Counted from the stretch's first letter, positions 1 through 8,590 are shown. The stretch: 64,000 nt of DNA from Halobacteria archaeon AArc-dxtr1 (GCA_025517425.1 JAOPJY010000001.1:541377-605376); one strand, 5' to 3'. Numbers and translations are program-made. The notes: generated by a model from the sequence alone, not told the origin.

Positions 1-837
1 ACGATCGGCATCGGCGAGCACCCGGCGAGTGAGTACCGACATCTGTCGCTTTCCCCCCTCGTACCGGCTGGTGGGCGACGCTGGAACCTCGCCGAGGCCG
101 CTGTCTGCGACGAGCGCGTCGACTGATCGGCGAACCGACGGGTTGCGCTCGAGGGTGTCCTGGACGACGGATTTGAGGAGGAACCGATAATCGTGAAGTC
201 CGAGGCGGTCGCTGACGCCAGCAACCGTCGACGGAGTGAACTGAGCTGCAATCTCGGGGTCGTTTATGTACAGCAGTGCTCCGTTTGGAACCGGCAAGAG
301 CTTCCAGAGACTGGTGATCCCGAGATGGCCGTGGGTACCGAGTAGCTGTCCCTCGTGGACACTGATCGGAGCGTGGGCGTTGTCGTCGACGTGGTAGCAG
401 TCGGCGTCGCTGGCGATTTCGGCAATCGCGTCCAGTTCGGGTTGTGGGAAGCCAAAGTAGTTCACTGAGAGGATGGCACCCGTCTGATCGTCGATCCGGC
501 TCTCTACGTCTGCGAGGTTTGCCCCGAAATCGCGGCGGACGGCGTAGTATCGCGGTTCGAGCCCGAGTTCGCGGATCGGCTCGGCAACGGCGTCGGGGAT
601 GTACGACGGCAACAACACGTTCTCGCCACGAGTGGTGACGGTATCGAGCCCATCGCGAAGCGCCACCTTTCCCGAGCCGTAGTAGGTCTTCTCCTCGACG
701 TGGTGGTCGAAAAACGACTCGAAACCGGTCGGTTCCGACGCGGCGAGCGACCAGACCGAAAGTGGTGGCGTGTTGGTGATCATCGGAGGTGACGACGAGG
801 CGGGTACGACGATCCGTTCGTCGTGATCGGACGCCAT
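1..837 (-). CDS. DegT/DnrJ-like PLP-dependent aminotransferase, partial (3' end outside window)
   Basis: The first 279 residues of an open frame whose C-terminus lies beyond the left edge. Visible fold-type I PLP enzyme features are a DDNAHAP stretch, where the first Asp would bind the PLP ring nitrogen, and a SLWKLLPVPNG segment resembling the Schiff-base Lys loop of DegT/DnrJ/EryC1 sugar aminotransferases. The ATG at 837 is followed by acidic halophilic sequence. It is divergent from the hydrolase at 1025. With the FemAB-like gene downstream it suggests nucleotide-sugar or surface-polysaccharide chemistry. The substrate cannot be told, and a non-catalytic sugar-cluster homologue remains possible. 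Confidence 0.75.
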   Translation of the reverse strand, partial: MASDHDERIVVPASSSPPMITNTPPLSVWSLAASEPTGFESFFDHHVEEKTYYGSGKVALRDGLDTVTTRGENVLLPSYIPDAVAEPIRELGLEPRYYAVRRDFGANLADVESRIDDQTGAILSVNYFGFPQPELDAIAEIASDADCYHVDDNAHAPISVHEGQLLGTHGHLGITSLWKLLPVPNGALLYINDPEIAAQFTPSTVAGVSDRLGLHDYRFLLKSVVQDTLERNPSVRRSVDALVADSGLGEVPASPTSRYEGGKRQMSVLTRRVLADADR

Positions 838-1024
838 CGCCACGGATCGTCGATTCGAACCGTTGTTAGGTGGATGGTCCCTTAGTGATGTAGTCGGTAC
901 GATCGGTCGAGACTGATAAGGTCGTGCCTACCGGCTTGACGCCGACCCTGCGATTACGTCGCCTGGCCGAGAAGCCACCCCCTATCGTTGCGAAAGCGGT
1001 CGCATAACAAAGCCTCGAACGGGC

Positions 1025-2653
1025 ATGTCACCGCCCATGGACAGGACCTCCGATTGTCATCTCCTCCTTGTGGGTATCGATGCGGGGTGTCTCCCGGTTC
1101 TCGAGCCGCTGTTCGAGTCCGGCGAGATTCCGACGCTGCAGCGGCTCGTCGAGGACGGGGCAAGTGGCCCCCTCGAATCCCAGATCCCTCCCTGGACGGC
1201 CAGCGCGTGGCCATCGATGTACACCGGGAAAAATCCCGGCAAGCACGGCGTGTTCGACTTTCTCTCGTTCGACGGCTACGAGTCGGACGTGGTTAACGCG
1301 ACTCACGTTCGAGAACGTCCAGTCTGGGAGTTACTCTCCGAGTACGGAATTACGAGTGTCGTGGTAAACGTCCCCGTAACGCACCCTGCACAGTCGTTCG
1401 ACGGTGCCCTGATTCCCGGGATGACGGCTCCAGAAGACCCCGACTGCCACCCCGATGGACTGCTCGACGACGTTCGCGACGCCTGTGGGGAGTACCGCGT
1501 CTACCCGCAGTCCGGACCCGAACCCGAAGCCTCCATCGAGGGCTACGAGCGCACGATCGAACTTCGGGGGTCGGCGTTCCGGTACCTCTGTGATCGCTTT
1601 GATCCCGGCTTCGCGTTCGTCCAGTTCCAGCAGACGGACTCGGTCTTTCACGAGCGTCCGGGCGACAAGGAAGCGATCGAGGCGGTCTACCGAGAAGTCG
1701 ATCGCCAACTCGAGGAAACGCTCGAGACCGTCGACCCCGAGAACGTGATGCTGGTCAGCGACCACGGGATCGGCCCGGTCTCCGGCCACGAGTTCCGGGT
1801 CAACGAGTTCTTCCGCGAACGCGGCTACGTAACCGGGCGCAGCGACGGAAACGGCATGCCAGACTGGTCTCAGGCCTGGCGCAACGATCTTCTCGAAGGT
1901 GAGGAGGCAAGCGACCAAGAGACAGGGACACTCGAGCACGCGATGAACGTCGCCGCTCGCTTCGGAATCACGACCCAGCGCGTCGCGACCGTCTTAGATC
2001 GCGTCGGGCTCAAGGAACCGATCGGACGGCGCGTTCCGGACAGCATGGTCCGGGCTGCAAGCGAACAGGTCGACTTCCCCGAGTCATCGGTGTACGTCCG
2101 CTCGAAGAGCGAACTCGGCGTCCGGATCAACCTCGAGGGACGAGAGCCGAACGGACAGGTGCCAGCCGACGAGTACGAGTCGTTCCGCGAAACCGTCATC
2201 GAGGAGCTCCGATCCGTCGAGACACCTGACGGCGAGCCCATGTTCGAGGCCGTCGAGCCCCGCGAGACGTACTTCGATGGTCCACACCTCGACAACGGCC
2301 CCGACATCCTCACCGTGCCGCGGGCGTTCGATAACGCGATCGTCGCCGATCTCGACGACGCCACGTTCGCCGAGCCGATGGAGCCCTGGAACCACAAGCG
2401 AACCGGGATCGTCGCCGCGAGCGGTCCCGCGGTAGACGAGGCCGCCCCGCTCCAGGAGGCGACGATCTTCGATATCGCTCCGACGATCTGCTCACTGTTC
2501 GACGTCCCCATCGACGCCGAGATGGACGGCGACGTCCTCCCCGTAGCCGACGCCGGCGAGCGGATGCAGTACCCCGCCTACGCACCGGAGCCGGTGACTG
2601 CGACGGACTCGCGTACCGTCGAAGACCGACTCTCTGATCTCGGGTACCTCTAA
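1025..2653 (+). CDS. Alkaline-phosphatase-superfamily phosphodiesterase/nucleotide pyrophosphatase
   Basis: A 542-residue protein of the type I phosphodiesterase/nucleotide pyrophosphatase family, which hydrolyses phosphate esters with two metal ions. It shows the N-terminal metal site (LLVGIDAG, about residues 14-21), the nucleophile loop (PPWTASAWPSMYTGKNPGKHG, about 56-76), a SDHG metal-ligand motif near residue 244 and a late WNHKRTG His motif near 455. No signal peptide is visible, so it is probably cytoplasmic. A TATA-like gcataacaa near 1003-1011 is about 30 nt before the in-frame ATG at 1037, so the true start may be 1037. Such genes are common in haloarchaeal polysaccharide and glycosylation clusters. 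The next gene follows after 2 nt. Confidence 0.82.
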   Translation: MSPPMDRTSDCHLLLVGIDAGCLPVLEPLFESGEIPTLQRLVEDGASGPLESQIPPWTASAWPSMYTGKNPGKHGVFDFLSFDGYESDVVNATHVRERPVWELLSEYGITSVVVNVPVTHPAQSFDGALIPGMTAPEDPDCHPDGLLDDVRDACGEYRVYPQSGPEPEASIEGYERTIELRGSAFRYLCDRFDPGFAFVQFQQTDSVFHERPGDKEAIEAVYREVDRQLEETLETVDPENVMLVSDHGIGPVSGHEFRVNEFFRERGYVTGRSDGNGMPDWSQAWRNDLLEGEEASDQETGTLEHAMNVAARFGITTQRVATVLDRVGLKEPIGRRVPDSMVRAASEQVDFPESSVYVRSKSELGVRINLEGREPNGQVPADEYESFRETVIEELRSVETPDGEPMFEAVEPRETYFDGPHLDNGPDILTVPRAFDNAIVADLDDATFAEPMEPWNHKRTGIVAASGPAVDEAAPLQEATIFDIAPTICSLFDVPIDAEMDGDVLPVADAGERMQYPAYAPEPVTATDSRTVEDRLSDLGYL

Positions 2654-2655
2654 CG

Positions 2656-3666
2656 ATGAGCATCGAAATCGAGACGCTGGATCCGATCGCCGACGCCGAC
2701 AGGTGGAACCGGTACGTCGAGCGCTCGCCCGCGACGAACCCGTTCTTTCGCGCCGAGGCGCTCTCGCTGCAGGCGGAGGACTCGGGGACGACCCCACACC
2801 TTCTCGCCGGCTTCAAAGGCCAGGAGGTCGTGGGGCTGTTCCCGCTGTTCGAGTACTCACGTGGGCCGGTTACCGGCGTCTTCTCGCCGGCGCCGTTCTC
2901 GTGGTCGTGTTATCTCGGGCCCGCAATGGCGAACATCGAGAAGCTGAAGCAGCGAAAAGCCGACCGGCGGACCAAGCGCTTTCTGGAGGGCTGTCACGAG
3001 TGGATCGAGACGGAGCTCTCGCCGATCTACAGCAAGTTCGTCGCCGCCGAGTTCACCGACGTCAGACCGTTTCGCTGGAACGGGTACAACATCGATCCGG
3101 GCTACACGTACATCGTCGACTTAGCGCCCGACGCCGACGACGTCCTAGACCGATTCAGCGGCGACGCCCGGAACAACATCCGGAACGCACCCGAAGACCG
3201 CTACGTCGTCGAGGAGGGAACGCTCGCCGACGTCGACCGGATTGTCGATCAGGTCAGAGCGCGCTATGAAAGCCAGGGGCGTTCCTACCAGATGAGCAAT
3301 TACTTCGCCCGATCGATGTACGAGACCCTTCCCGAGGGGGCGCTCCGGCCGTACGTCTGCCGGATCGACGGCGAGTTCGCCGGTGGCATCCTCGTCGTCG
3401 AGTCCGAGACGACCCGCTACCGGTGGCAAGGCGGCGTCAAACCCGACGCAGACGTCGACGTTCCGGTCAACGACGTGTTAGACTGGCAGGTGATGGCCGA
3501 CGGTATCGAGGACGGGATCGAACGCTACGACCTGGTCGGCGCCGGCGTCCCGAACATCAACCGCTACAAGGCCAAGTTCAACCCGCATCTCGAACATAAC
3601 TACACGATCACCTCGGGGGAGTTCGGGCTGAACCTGATGATCGACCGGTACCGCAAGATGCGGTAG
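2656..3666 (+). CDS. FemAB/CelD-like GNAT-fold acyltransferase
   Basis: A 336-residue protein of the GNAT-fold FemAB/CelD superfamily, which includes aminoacyl or acyl transferases for cell-envelope polymers. Supporting features are the two-lobe layout, a central DARNNIRNA segment, and a C-terminal lobe with GGILVVESETTRYRWQGG and the YDLVGAGVPNINRYKAKFNP motif typical of the family. It begins 2 nt after the stop of the upstream hydrolase, so the two are probably co-transcribed. Haloarchaea lack murein, so transfer onto a surface glycan or lipid-linked sugar is more likely than interpeptide bridge synthesis. The exact substrate is unknown. Confidence 0.8.
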   Translation: MSIEIETLDPIADADRWNRYVERSPATNPFFRAEALSLQAEDSGTTPHLLAGFKGQEVVGLFPLFEYSRGPVTGVFSPAPFSWSCYLGPAMANIEKLKQRKADRRTKRFLEGCHEWIETELSPIYSKFVAAEFTDVRPFRWNGYNIDPGYTYIVDLAPDADDVLDRFSGDARNNIRNAPEDRYVVEEGTLADVDRIVDQVRARYESQGRSYQMSNYFARSMYETLPEGALRPYVCRIDGEFAGGILVVESETTRYRWQGGVKPDADVDVPVNDVLDWQVMADGIEDGIERYDLVGAGVPNINRYKAKFNPHLEHNYTITSGEFGLNLMIDRYRKMR

Positions 3667-3746
3667 CGAGGGTGCGGTTTCGTAACAATAATTGCCGAGA
3701 GGAGTGTTCTCACCCACCTCGCTGTGGTGCGTACGCAGTAGACGAT

Positions 3747-4103
3747 CTACCACGAGCCGCGCAACCCGAGACTATACTCGAGCGCGGTATCGACCTTCTC
3801 CATCCGATCATCGGAGATGGATCCAATGACGGTTTCGATCCGGTGTTCGATCGACACGGTTCGGAGTTGGCTGCACATCGCGACGGAGTCCTCGTGAAGA
3901 TGACTCTCGTTGGCCGGAACGAGTACTTCGAACGGGTACAATTCGTCGTCGAACGACGTCGTAAACGGGACGACGATCGTCGTGGGTGCGTGTTCGTTCC
4001 CGACGTTGTTTTGGACGACGAGACACGGTCGGGTCCCTCGCTGCTCCGATCCCTTCGTTGGGTCGAGTTCGACGATCACGATGTCTCCCCGACGTACCGT
4101 CAT
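3747..4103 (-). CDS. MazF/PemK-family toxin (putative endoribonuclease)
   Basis: A 118-residue protein with the PemK/MazF beta-barrel signature: RRGDIVIVELDPTKGSEQRGTRPCLVVQN at the start and TTIVVPFTTS in the middle. MazF toxins cleave mRNA at short motifs. The catalytic Arg region (RGTRP) and a Ser/Thr-containing strand are present, so it looks intact. Its ATG directly follows the antitoxin TAG (TAGATG, no gap), which implies translational coupling. It is the second gene of a two-gene operon whose promoter carries an 11-bp tandem repeat. Target specificity cannot be predicted. Confidence 0.88.
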   Translation of the reverse strand: MTVRRGDIVIVELDPTKGSEQRGTRPCLVVQNNVGNEHAPTTIVVPFTTSFDDELYPFEVLVPANESHLHEDSVAMCSQLRTVSIEHRIETVIGSISDDRMEKVDTALEYSLGLRGSW

Positions 4104-4373
4104 CTAGTCCCACTCCGGGGCGTCGCCGAGAGACTCGTCGGCCTCCCGTGAAACGCCGTCCATCTCCTCAGAGAGGGCCCGAAGCTGATCGGCCCGCGCG
4201 CGGTACCCGTCCGCGAGATCGTCTCGCGTGATCGGTTTCTCGATGACGATCTTCCCCGATTCTTCGCGGATTTCCACCTCGTCGCCGCCGCCGATGTCGA
4301 ACGCTTCGCGCAGTTCCTTTGGGAGCGTGACCTGTCCGCGATCGCCGACACGTCGTTTCGTTACGTCGACCAT
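4104..4373 (-). CDS. AbrB/MazE-family antitoxin
   Basis: An 89-residue protein with an N-terminal SpoVT-AbrB swapped-hairpin DNA-binding domain (RVGDRGQVTLPKELREAF, then GDEVEIREESGKIVIEKP) and an acidic, Glu/Asp-rich C-terminal tail of the kind that wraps around and neutralises MazF toxins. It is encoded just upstream of the MazF-like toxin with zero spacing. The ATG at 4373 lies about 27 nt from a TATA-like element, so the mRNA is probably leaderless. A perfect 11-bp direct repeat between TATA box and start is a likely site for autorepression by this protein. Confidence 0.88.
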   Translation of the reverse strand: MVDVTKRRVGDRGQVTLPKELREAFDIGGGDEVEIREESGKIVIEKPITRDDLADGYRARADQLRALSEEMDGVSREADESLGDAPEWD

Positions 4374-4374
4374 A

Positions 4375-4403
4375 CATATTCATACCATATTCATACTTAA
4401 AAG
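4375..4403 (-). promoter_or_regulatory. Promoter and tandem operator-like repeat of the mazEF-like operon
   Basis: On the plus strand, catattcatac occurs twice back to back (4375-4385 and 4386-4396), followed by cttaaaag (4396-4403). Read on the coding strand this is a TATA-like cttttaag and then two gtatgaatatg units reaching to the ATG at 4373. The repeats cover the expected transcription start and initiation region. That position suits a repressor site used by the AbrB-type antitoxin. Binding is inferred, not shown. Confidence 0.65.
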
Positions 4404-4441
4404 CGTATTGGGCGAGCGGGTCCTCGTCCGGCTCAGCCCCC

Positions 4442-4693
4442 TCACTCCTCGAGCCGGTACACCGACTGGCGTGCATCTCCCATGTGGACCCGGCTCGTCA
4501 CCAGATCGACGTCCGCTAACTTTCCCAGGGCGTACCGGACGGTCCGCGGGCAGAGTCGAGACGCGGCGACGAGTTCCGCTTGAGTCATCTCGCCTTCCTG
4601 CTCTAAAACCTTGTAGACCAGCTTTGGGCTGGGGGAGAGATCGTACACGCGATCCGCCACGGCGTCAGTTGGTTGGGCCATCTCTGAGCTCAT
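4442..4693 (-). CDS. Small MarR-like winged-helix DNA-binding protein
   Basis: An 83-residue protein that is essentially one winged helix-turn-helix. SPSPKLVYKVLEQEGEMTQAELVAASRLCPRTVRYALGKLADVDLV gives helix 1, the HTH and the recognition helix, and a short basic wing follows (SRVHMGDARQSVYRLEE). Small single-domain regulators of this MarR/TrmB-like type are abundant in haloarchaea. It is divergent from glmM across a 204-nt gap, so it might act on that gap, but nothing proves it. The start could be ATG 4693 or 4681. Confidence 0.78.
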   Translation of the reverse strand: MSSEMAQPTDAVADRVYDLSPSPKLVYKVLEQEGEMTQAELVAASRLCPRTVRYALGKLADVDLVTSRVHMGDARQSVYRLEE

Positions 4694-4897
4694 GGGTGGG
4701 TCTGTCGGCGCTCCACACGTCGGAGCCGCCGATTGCTACTGAATTCCATCCAGAGCCGGCGGTAAGTACGGCCGTGTTCGTTCTCACGTACAGGTTGCGC
4801 CTACGGTCTACCCACGCAGGGAGTACGGCTCACGGCCCTCCGTGTTGCTGGTCAGTAATCCGAACATAGTTACCCCCGTCGGCCGAGAGGATCGGAT

Positions 4898-6214
4898 ATG
4901 TTCGGTACCAGCGGTATTCGCGGACCCGTCGGGACGGAGGTGACGGCGTCGCTCGCGCTCTCGGTCGGCCGAGCGCTGGGCTCGGAGGGGTACGACCGCG
5001 TCGTCGTCGGTCGTGACGTCAGAGACAGCGGCGAGATGCTCCTCGACGCGCTCGCGGCTGGCCTCCGGGAGACCGGTGTGGACGTCGTAGACTCCGGTGT
5101 GGAGACGACGCCGACGATCGCCCGGGCAGTCGGCTCGGCCGGGGCGGACGCTGGCGTCGTCGTCACGGCCTCGCACAACCCACCGACCGACAACGGAATC
5201 AAGCTCTGGCTGCCTTCAGGGAAGGCGTTCGGCCCCGAGGAACGAACGGCGATCGCCTCCCGAATCGAAGCCGAGGAGTACGAGCTCGCCGACTGGGATG
5301 GGACCGGCGACCGGTCGCCGCTTCCCGGCGTCCGGGACGATCACGCAGCGGAACTGTCTGGGGCGGTCAGTCTCGACGAGCCACTCGAAGTCGTCGTCGA
5401 CCTGGGCAACGGGACGGGCCGGATCACCGCGACGACGCTCGCCGACCTCGGCTGTACCGTCCGGACGTTAAACGGGCACCGCGACGGGAGCTTCCCGGGA
5501 CGGCCAAGCGAGCCGAGCGCCGAGACGCTGGGTACACTCGAGACCGTCGTCGCAGAGACCGGTGCGGATCTCGGCATCGCTCACGACGGCGACGCGGATC
5601 GGATGATGGCCGTCGACGAAACCGGCACCTTCGTTCCGAAAGACGTGCTCCTCGCACTGTTTGCCCGACATGCAGCCGGCGAGGGCGATCAGGTCGCAGC
5701 ACCGGTCGACACCAGCCTCGCCGTCGCCGACGCCCTCGACGCGGTCGGTGCCTCGCTTGTCCGGACGAAGGTGGGCGACGTCTACGTCGCAGAGCGAGCG
5801 ACCGAGCCGGCAGTCGTCTTCGGCGGCGAACCCAGCGGTGCCTGGATCTGGCCCGAGGAGACGCTCTGTCCGGACGGACCACTCGCAGCGTGTAAGCTCG
5901 TCGAACTTGTCGCCGCGTCGGGACCGCTATCGGATCTCGTCGACGGCGTCGAGACGTACCCGATCCGACGCGACGCACTCGAGGTTGCGGACAAAACCGC
6001 CGCCCTCGCCGCGGTCGAGGAGACGGTTCGAGCCAAGTACGAGTCGATCGACGCCCGCGACGGTGTCCGCGTCGAAACCGACGACGGGTGGTTCCTGATC
6101 CGGGCCAGCGGAACACAGCCACTGGTTCGGCTGACCGCGGAGGCCCGCGACGACACCCGCGCGGACGCGCTACTGGCAGACGCGCGGTCGATCGTTGCCG
6201 CTGCTCTCGAGTAA
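4898..6214 (+). CDS. glmM: Phosphoglucosamine mutase (alpha-D-phosphohexomutase family)
   Basis: A 438-residue phosphohexomutase. It has the opening MFGTSGIRGPVG, the active-site Ser loop VVTASHNPPTDNGIKLW (about residues 89-105), the Mg-binding DGDADR loop (about 230-235), the sugar-binding GGEPSGAW loop (about 309-316) and the phosphate-binding RASGTQPLVRLTAEA near the C-terminus. It interconverts glucosamine-6-P and glucosamine-1-P, although some archaeal members also accept mannose or glucose phosphates. A TATA-like element near 4861-4870 is the right distance for a leaderless start at 4898. glmS lies about 440 nt beyond its stop, on the opposite strand, supporting an amino-sugar role. 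Confidence 0.87.
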   Translation: MFGTSGIRGPVGTEVTASLALSVGRALGSEGYDRVVVGRDVRDSGEMLLDALAAGLRETGVDVVDSGVETTPTIARAVGSAGADAGVVVTASHNPPTDNGIKLWLPSGKAFGPEERTAIASRIEAEEYELADWDGTGDRSPLPGVRDDHAAELSGAVSLDEPLEVVVDLGNGTGRITATTLADLGCTVRTLNGHRDGSFPGRPSEPSAETLGTLETVVAETGADLGIAHDGDADRMMAVDETGTFVPKDVLLALFARHAAGEGDQVAAPVDTSLAVADALDAVGASLVRTKVGDVYVAERATEPAVVFGGEPSGAWIWPEETLCPDGPLAACKLVELVAASGPLSDLVDGVETYPIRRDALEVADKTAALAAVEETVRAKYESIDARDGVRVETDDGWFLIRASGTQPLVRLTAEARDDTRADALLADARSIVAAALE

Positions 6215-6266
6215 GGAACTCGTCGATTTCGAGTAACCAACGACGCTAATTGAGAGAACTGGCCCG

Positions 6267-6476
6267 CTACCGACAGTCTTCAGGAATGTAGTCAGAGGTC
6301 TTCATCTCTCGGTACGTCGAGCACTCGGGACAGGCGTGGACGACGTTTCGGTTGTCGCCGAAGACGCGGGCGAACTGCTTGGTGACTTGATTGTCGCAGG
6401 TGATACAACGGGGGGAAGCGGTCTGTCGGCGAGACGAAATCGGCGTCCACTTCTGGTCGGATGATTCGGTCGACAT
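6267..6476 (-). CDS. DUF7563 small zinc-ribbon-like protein
   Basis: A 69-residue haloarchaeal protein with two CxxC pairs (CITCDNQVTKQFARVFG and HACPEC) that probably bind one zinc ion, followed by STYREMKTSDYIPEDCR. I recognise this as the DUF7563 family, a conserved small protein of unknown function. The ATG at 6476 is preferred over an in-frame start at 6494 because a TATA-like ctatttac near 6500-6508 lies at the leaderless distance. It lies between the convergent genes glmM and glmS. Confidence 0.78.
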   Translation of the reverse strand: MSTESSDQKWTPISSRRQTASPRCITCDNQVTKQFARVFGDNRNVVHACPECSTYREMKTSDYIPEDCR

Positions 6477-6614
6477 TACACCCCGAATTGCCACAGTGGA
6501 CTATTTACTATAGGCTGCATAATCGTCCGTACTGACTCGTTTCGTGACGGTCGTCAGCGCGTCTGCAGTTCTCGAAACTCTCTCGAAATCGAAGGCGTCA
6601 GTTCTGCTAGTCGT

Positions 6615-6631
6615 CGAAATATCATATTTCG
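6615..6631. promoter_or_regulatory. Short AT-rich palindrome downstream of glmS
   Basis: cgaaatat-c-atatttcg is an 8-bp perfect inverted repeat with a single central base, in the gap between the glmS stop and the DUF7563 promoter. It could be a protein-binding site or part of the glmS 3' end. It is too short and AT-rich to be a convincing intrinsic terminator, and no T-run follows it. Confidence 0.35.
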
Positions 6632-6655
6632 TGACCGTAATCGATCGTTTCGACC

Positions 6656-8470
6656 CTATTCGACGGTCACGCTCTTGGCGAGATTTCGCGGCTTGTCGAT
6701 CGACCGGCCGAGGAGGTCCGCCGCGTAGTAGGAGACGAGCTGGAGCTGGACGTTTGCGAGCAACCCGGCGACCGTCGGCTCCGTCTCGGGGATCTCGAGG
6801 TGGGCATCGGCGACCGCCGTCGCCTCGTGGCCAGGCGGACAGACCGCGATCACGGGAGCACCCCGCGTCTGCGCTTCCTCGGCGTTTTTCAGCGTCTTCT
6901 CGTCTTCGACGCCGGTAAAGACCGCAAACACCGGCGTCTCTGGCGTGACCAGCGCCAGCGGTCCGTGTTTGAGCTCACCCGACGCGAAGCCCTCGGCGTG
7001 CTCGTAGGTGATCTCTTTGAACTTCAGCGCCCCCTCGAGCGCGACGGGGTAGCCCAGTCCACGACCGATAAAGAAGTACGAACGGCTGTCGTGGTACTGT
7101 CGGGCGATCGACTCCGCCTCCGATCGGTCGAGCAGCGCCGAGAGCTGGTCGGGCATCGCAGCGAGCGCTGCGAGCGTCGCCTCGCGCTCGGCGCTTGGCT
7201 CGCCCGTCACGTCCGTCTGGATGCGTTCGGCGAGCAGCGAGAGCGCGACCGCCTGCGAGGAGAACGTCTTGGTGGCGGCGACGCCGATCTCCGGCCCGGC
7301 TCGGATGAGCAACTGCGCGTCGGCTTTGCGCGTGGCACTCGAGCCAACCACGTTGGTGACGGTCAGCGTCGACGCGCCGGCGTCGTTGGCGCTACGTAGC
7401 GCCGAGAGGGTGTCTGCGGTCTCGCCGCTCTGGGTAACAGCGATCACCAGCGTCCCGTCGTCGACGGGCGGAGCGGCGACGGAGTACTCGTTTGCCAGCA
7501 GCGCCGTCGCCTTCACGCCGGCCCGGTTGAGCGCGACCGCACCGTAGTAGGCCGCGTGATACGAGGTTCCGCAGGCGACGAGCTGAACGTCCGTGACGTC
7601 GGCGAACGCACCTGGCTCGAACCCCTCGAGGGAGATGCCGCCGGTCTCTGGGTTGATTCGGCCTTCGATCGCCTGTGCGATCGACGTCGGCTGTTCTTCG
7701 ATCTCCTTTCGCATGAAGTGGTCGTAGGCACCCTTCCCGGCCTGTTCGGGGTCCCACTCGACGGTCTCACGCTCTCGGGAGATCTGATTCCCCCCGAGGT
7801 CGGTGAACTCGACGCCGTCGGGTTCGACGATGGCGACGTCGCCGTCCTCCAGGTAGACGACGGTGTCCGTGTACTCGAGAAACGCCGGCACGTCGCTGGC
7901 CAGGAAGTACTCGCCGTTCTCGATGCCGACGACCAGCGGCGAGCCCTGCCGGGCAGCGTACAGCGTGTGCTCGCCCGAGCGCATCGCCGCGACCGCGTAG
8001 TTTCCGTCGAGCTCGTCGACCGCCTTACGGAAGGCCGACTCGGTGTCGAGGCCGGCGTCGACGTAGTGCTGGATGAGGTGGGGGATGACTTCGGTGTCGG
8101 TATCGCTCGTGAACTCGTGGCCGACCTCGCGGAGGCGGGATTTGAGGGCGGCGTAGTTCTCGACGATGCCGTTGTGAACCACCGCGATGTCCTCGGTGTG
8201 GTCGGTGTGTGGGTGGGCGTTCTCGTCTGTCGGCGGCCCGTGCGTGCTCCAGCGGGTGTGGCCGATGCCGACGGTGCCGTCGAACGGGCTCGTATCGAGC
8301 GCTTGCCGGAGCTCCGAGACTTGCCCCGAGCGCTTCTCGACGTCGATTCCGGAGCCGTTCTGGATCGCGACGCCGGCCGAGTCGTAGCCGCGGTACTCGA
8401 GGTTTTCGAGGCCGGTCAAAAGCGGCTCGAGTGCGCTTCCGTCACCGACGCGGCCGATAATCCCACACAT
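6656..8470 (-). CDS. glmS: Glutamine--fructose-6-phosphate aminotransferase (isomerizing)
   Basis: A 604-residue enzyme making glucosamine-6-phosphate from fructose-6-P and glutamine. The start at 8470 is fixed by the mature N-terminal nucleophile: MCGIIGRVGDG places Cys1 after Met removal. The glutaminase domain (about residues 1-220) has EYRGYDSAG and GHTRWSTHG. Two SIS sugar-isomerase domains follow, with VACGTSYHAA, TQSGETADTL, a GRGLGYPVALEGALKFKE segment, and a C-terminal DKPRNLAKSVTVE tail. A GAGGTGA Shine-Dalgarno lies just before the ATG, inside a 31-codon leader ORF whose TGA overlaps the start (TGATG). That is unusual for this mostly leaderless genome. Confidence 0.95.
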   Translation of the reverse strand: MCGIIGRVGDGSALEPLLTGLENLEYRGYDSAGVAIQNGSGIDVEKRSGQVSELRQALDTSPFDGTVGIGHTRWSTHGPPTDENAHPHTDHTEDIAVVHNGIVENYAALKSRLREVGHEFTSDTDTEVIPHLIQHYVDAGLDTESAFRKAVDELDGNYAVAAMRSGEHTLYAARQGSPLVVGIENGEYFLASDVPAFLEYTDTVVYLEDGDVAIVEPDGVEFTDLGGNQISRERETVEWDPEQAGKGAYDHFMRKEIEEQPTSIAQAIEGRINPETGGISLEGFEPGAFADVTDVQLVACGTSYHAAYYGAVALNRAGVKATALLANEYSVAAPPVDDGTLVIAVTQSGETADTLSALRSANDAGASTLTVTNVVGSSATRKADAQLLIRAGPEIGVAATKTFSSQAVALSLLAERIQTDVTGEPSAEREATLAALAAMPDQLSALLDRSEAESIARQYHDSRSYFFIGRGLGYPVALEGALKFKEITYEHAEGFASGELKHGPLALVTPETPVFAVFTGVEDEKTLKNAEEAQTRGAPVIAVCPPGHEATAVADAHLEIPETEPTVAGLLANVQLQLVSYYAADLLGRSIDKPRNLAKSVTVE

Positions 8471-8565
8471 CAGCTGCTCACCTCGCCGAAGGCAGAGTCG
8501 TTCGCGACCGCGTTCGAGCGGTCGCGCCAGCGGAACGAAGGGCCGAGTGAGCCGTACTCGATCAT
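8470..8565 (-). CDS. Putative 31-codon leader ORF coupled to glmS
   Basis: From the ATG at 8565 an open frame of 31 codons (starting MIEYGSLGPSFRW, ending AFGEVSS) terminates in a TGA that shares its A with the glmS ATG. Its start is about 30 nt from the TATA-like ctatagtaat (8591-8600), so the transcript could begin at the leader ORF itself. The GAGGTGA that would recruit ribosomes to glmS lies within its last codons. No known family is recognised. An in-frame GTG at 8569 would instead extend GlmS and bury its essential N-terminal Cys, so it is not favoured. Confidence 0.5.
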   Translation of the reverse strand: MIEYGSLGPSFRWRDRSNAVANDSAFGEVSS

Positions 8566-8590
8566 GCACCCATCGAGTCCGGCACAGCCT

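Noticed and set aside
3747..4373. MazEF pair as proof of a mobile island
   Set aside because: No integrase, repeats or composition change flank it; toxin-antitoxin pairs also occur as ordinary chromosomal genes.
8471..8569. GTG at 8569 as start of a longer GlmS
   Set aside because: It would bury the catalytic N-terminal Cys that must follow the initiator Met. The same region carries a separate leader frame.
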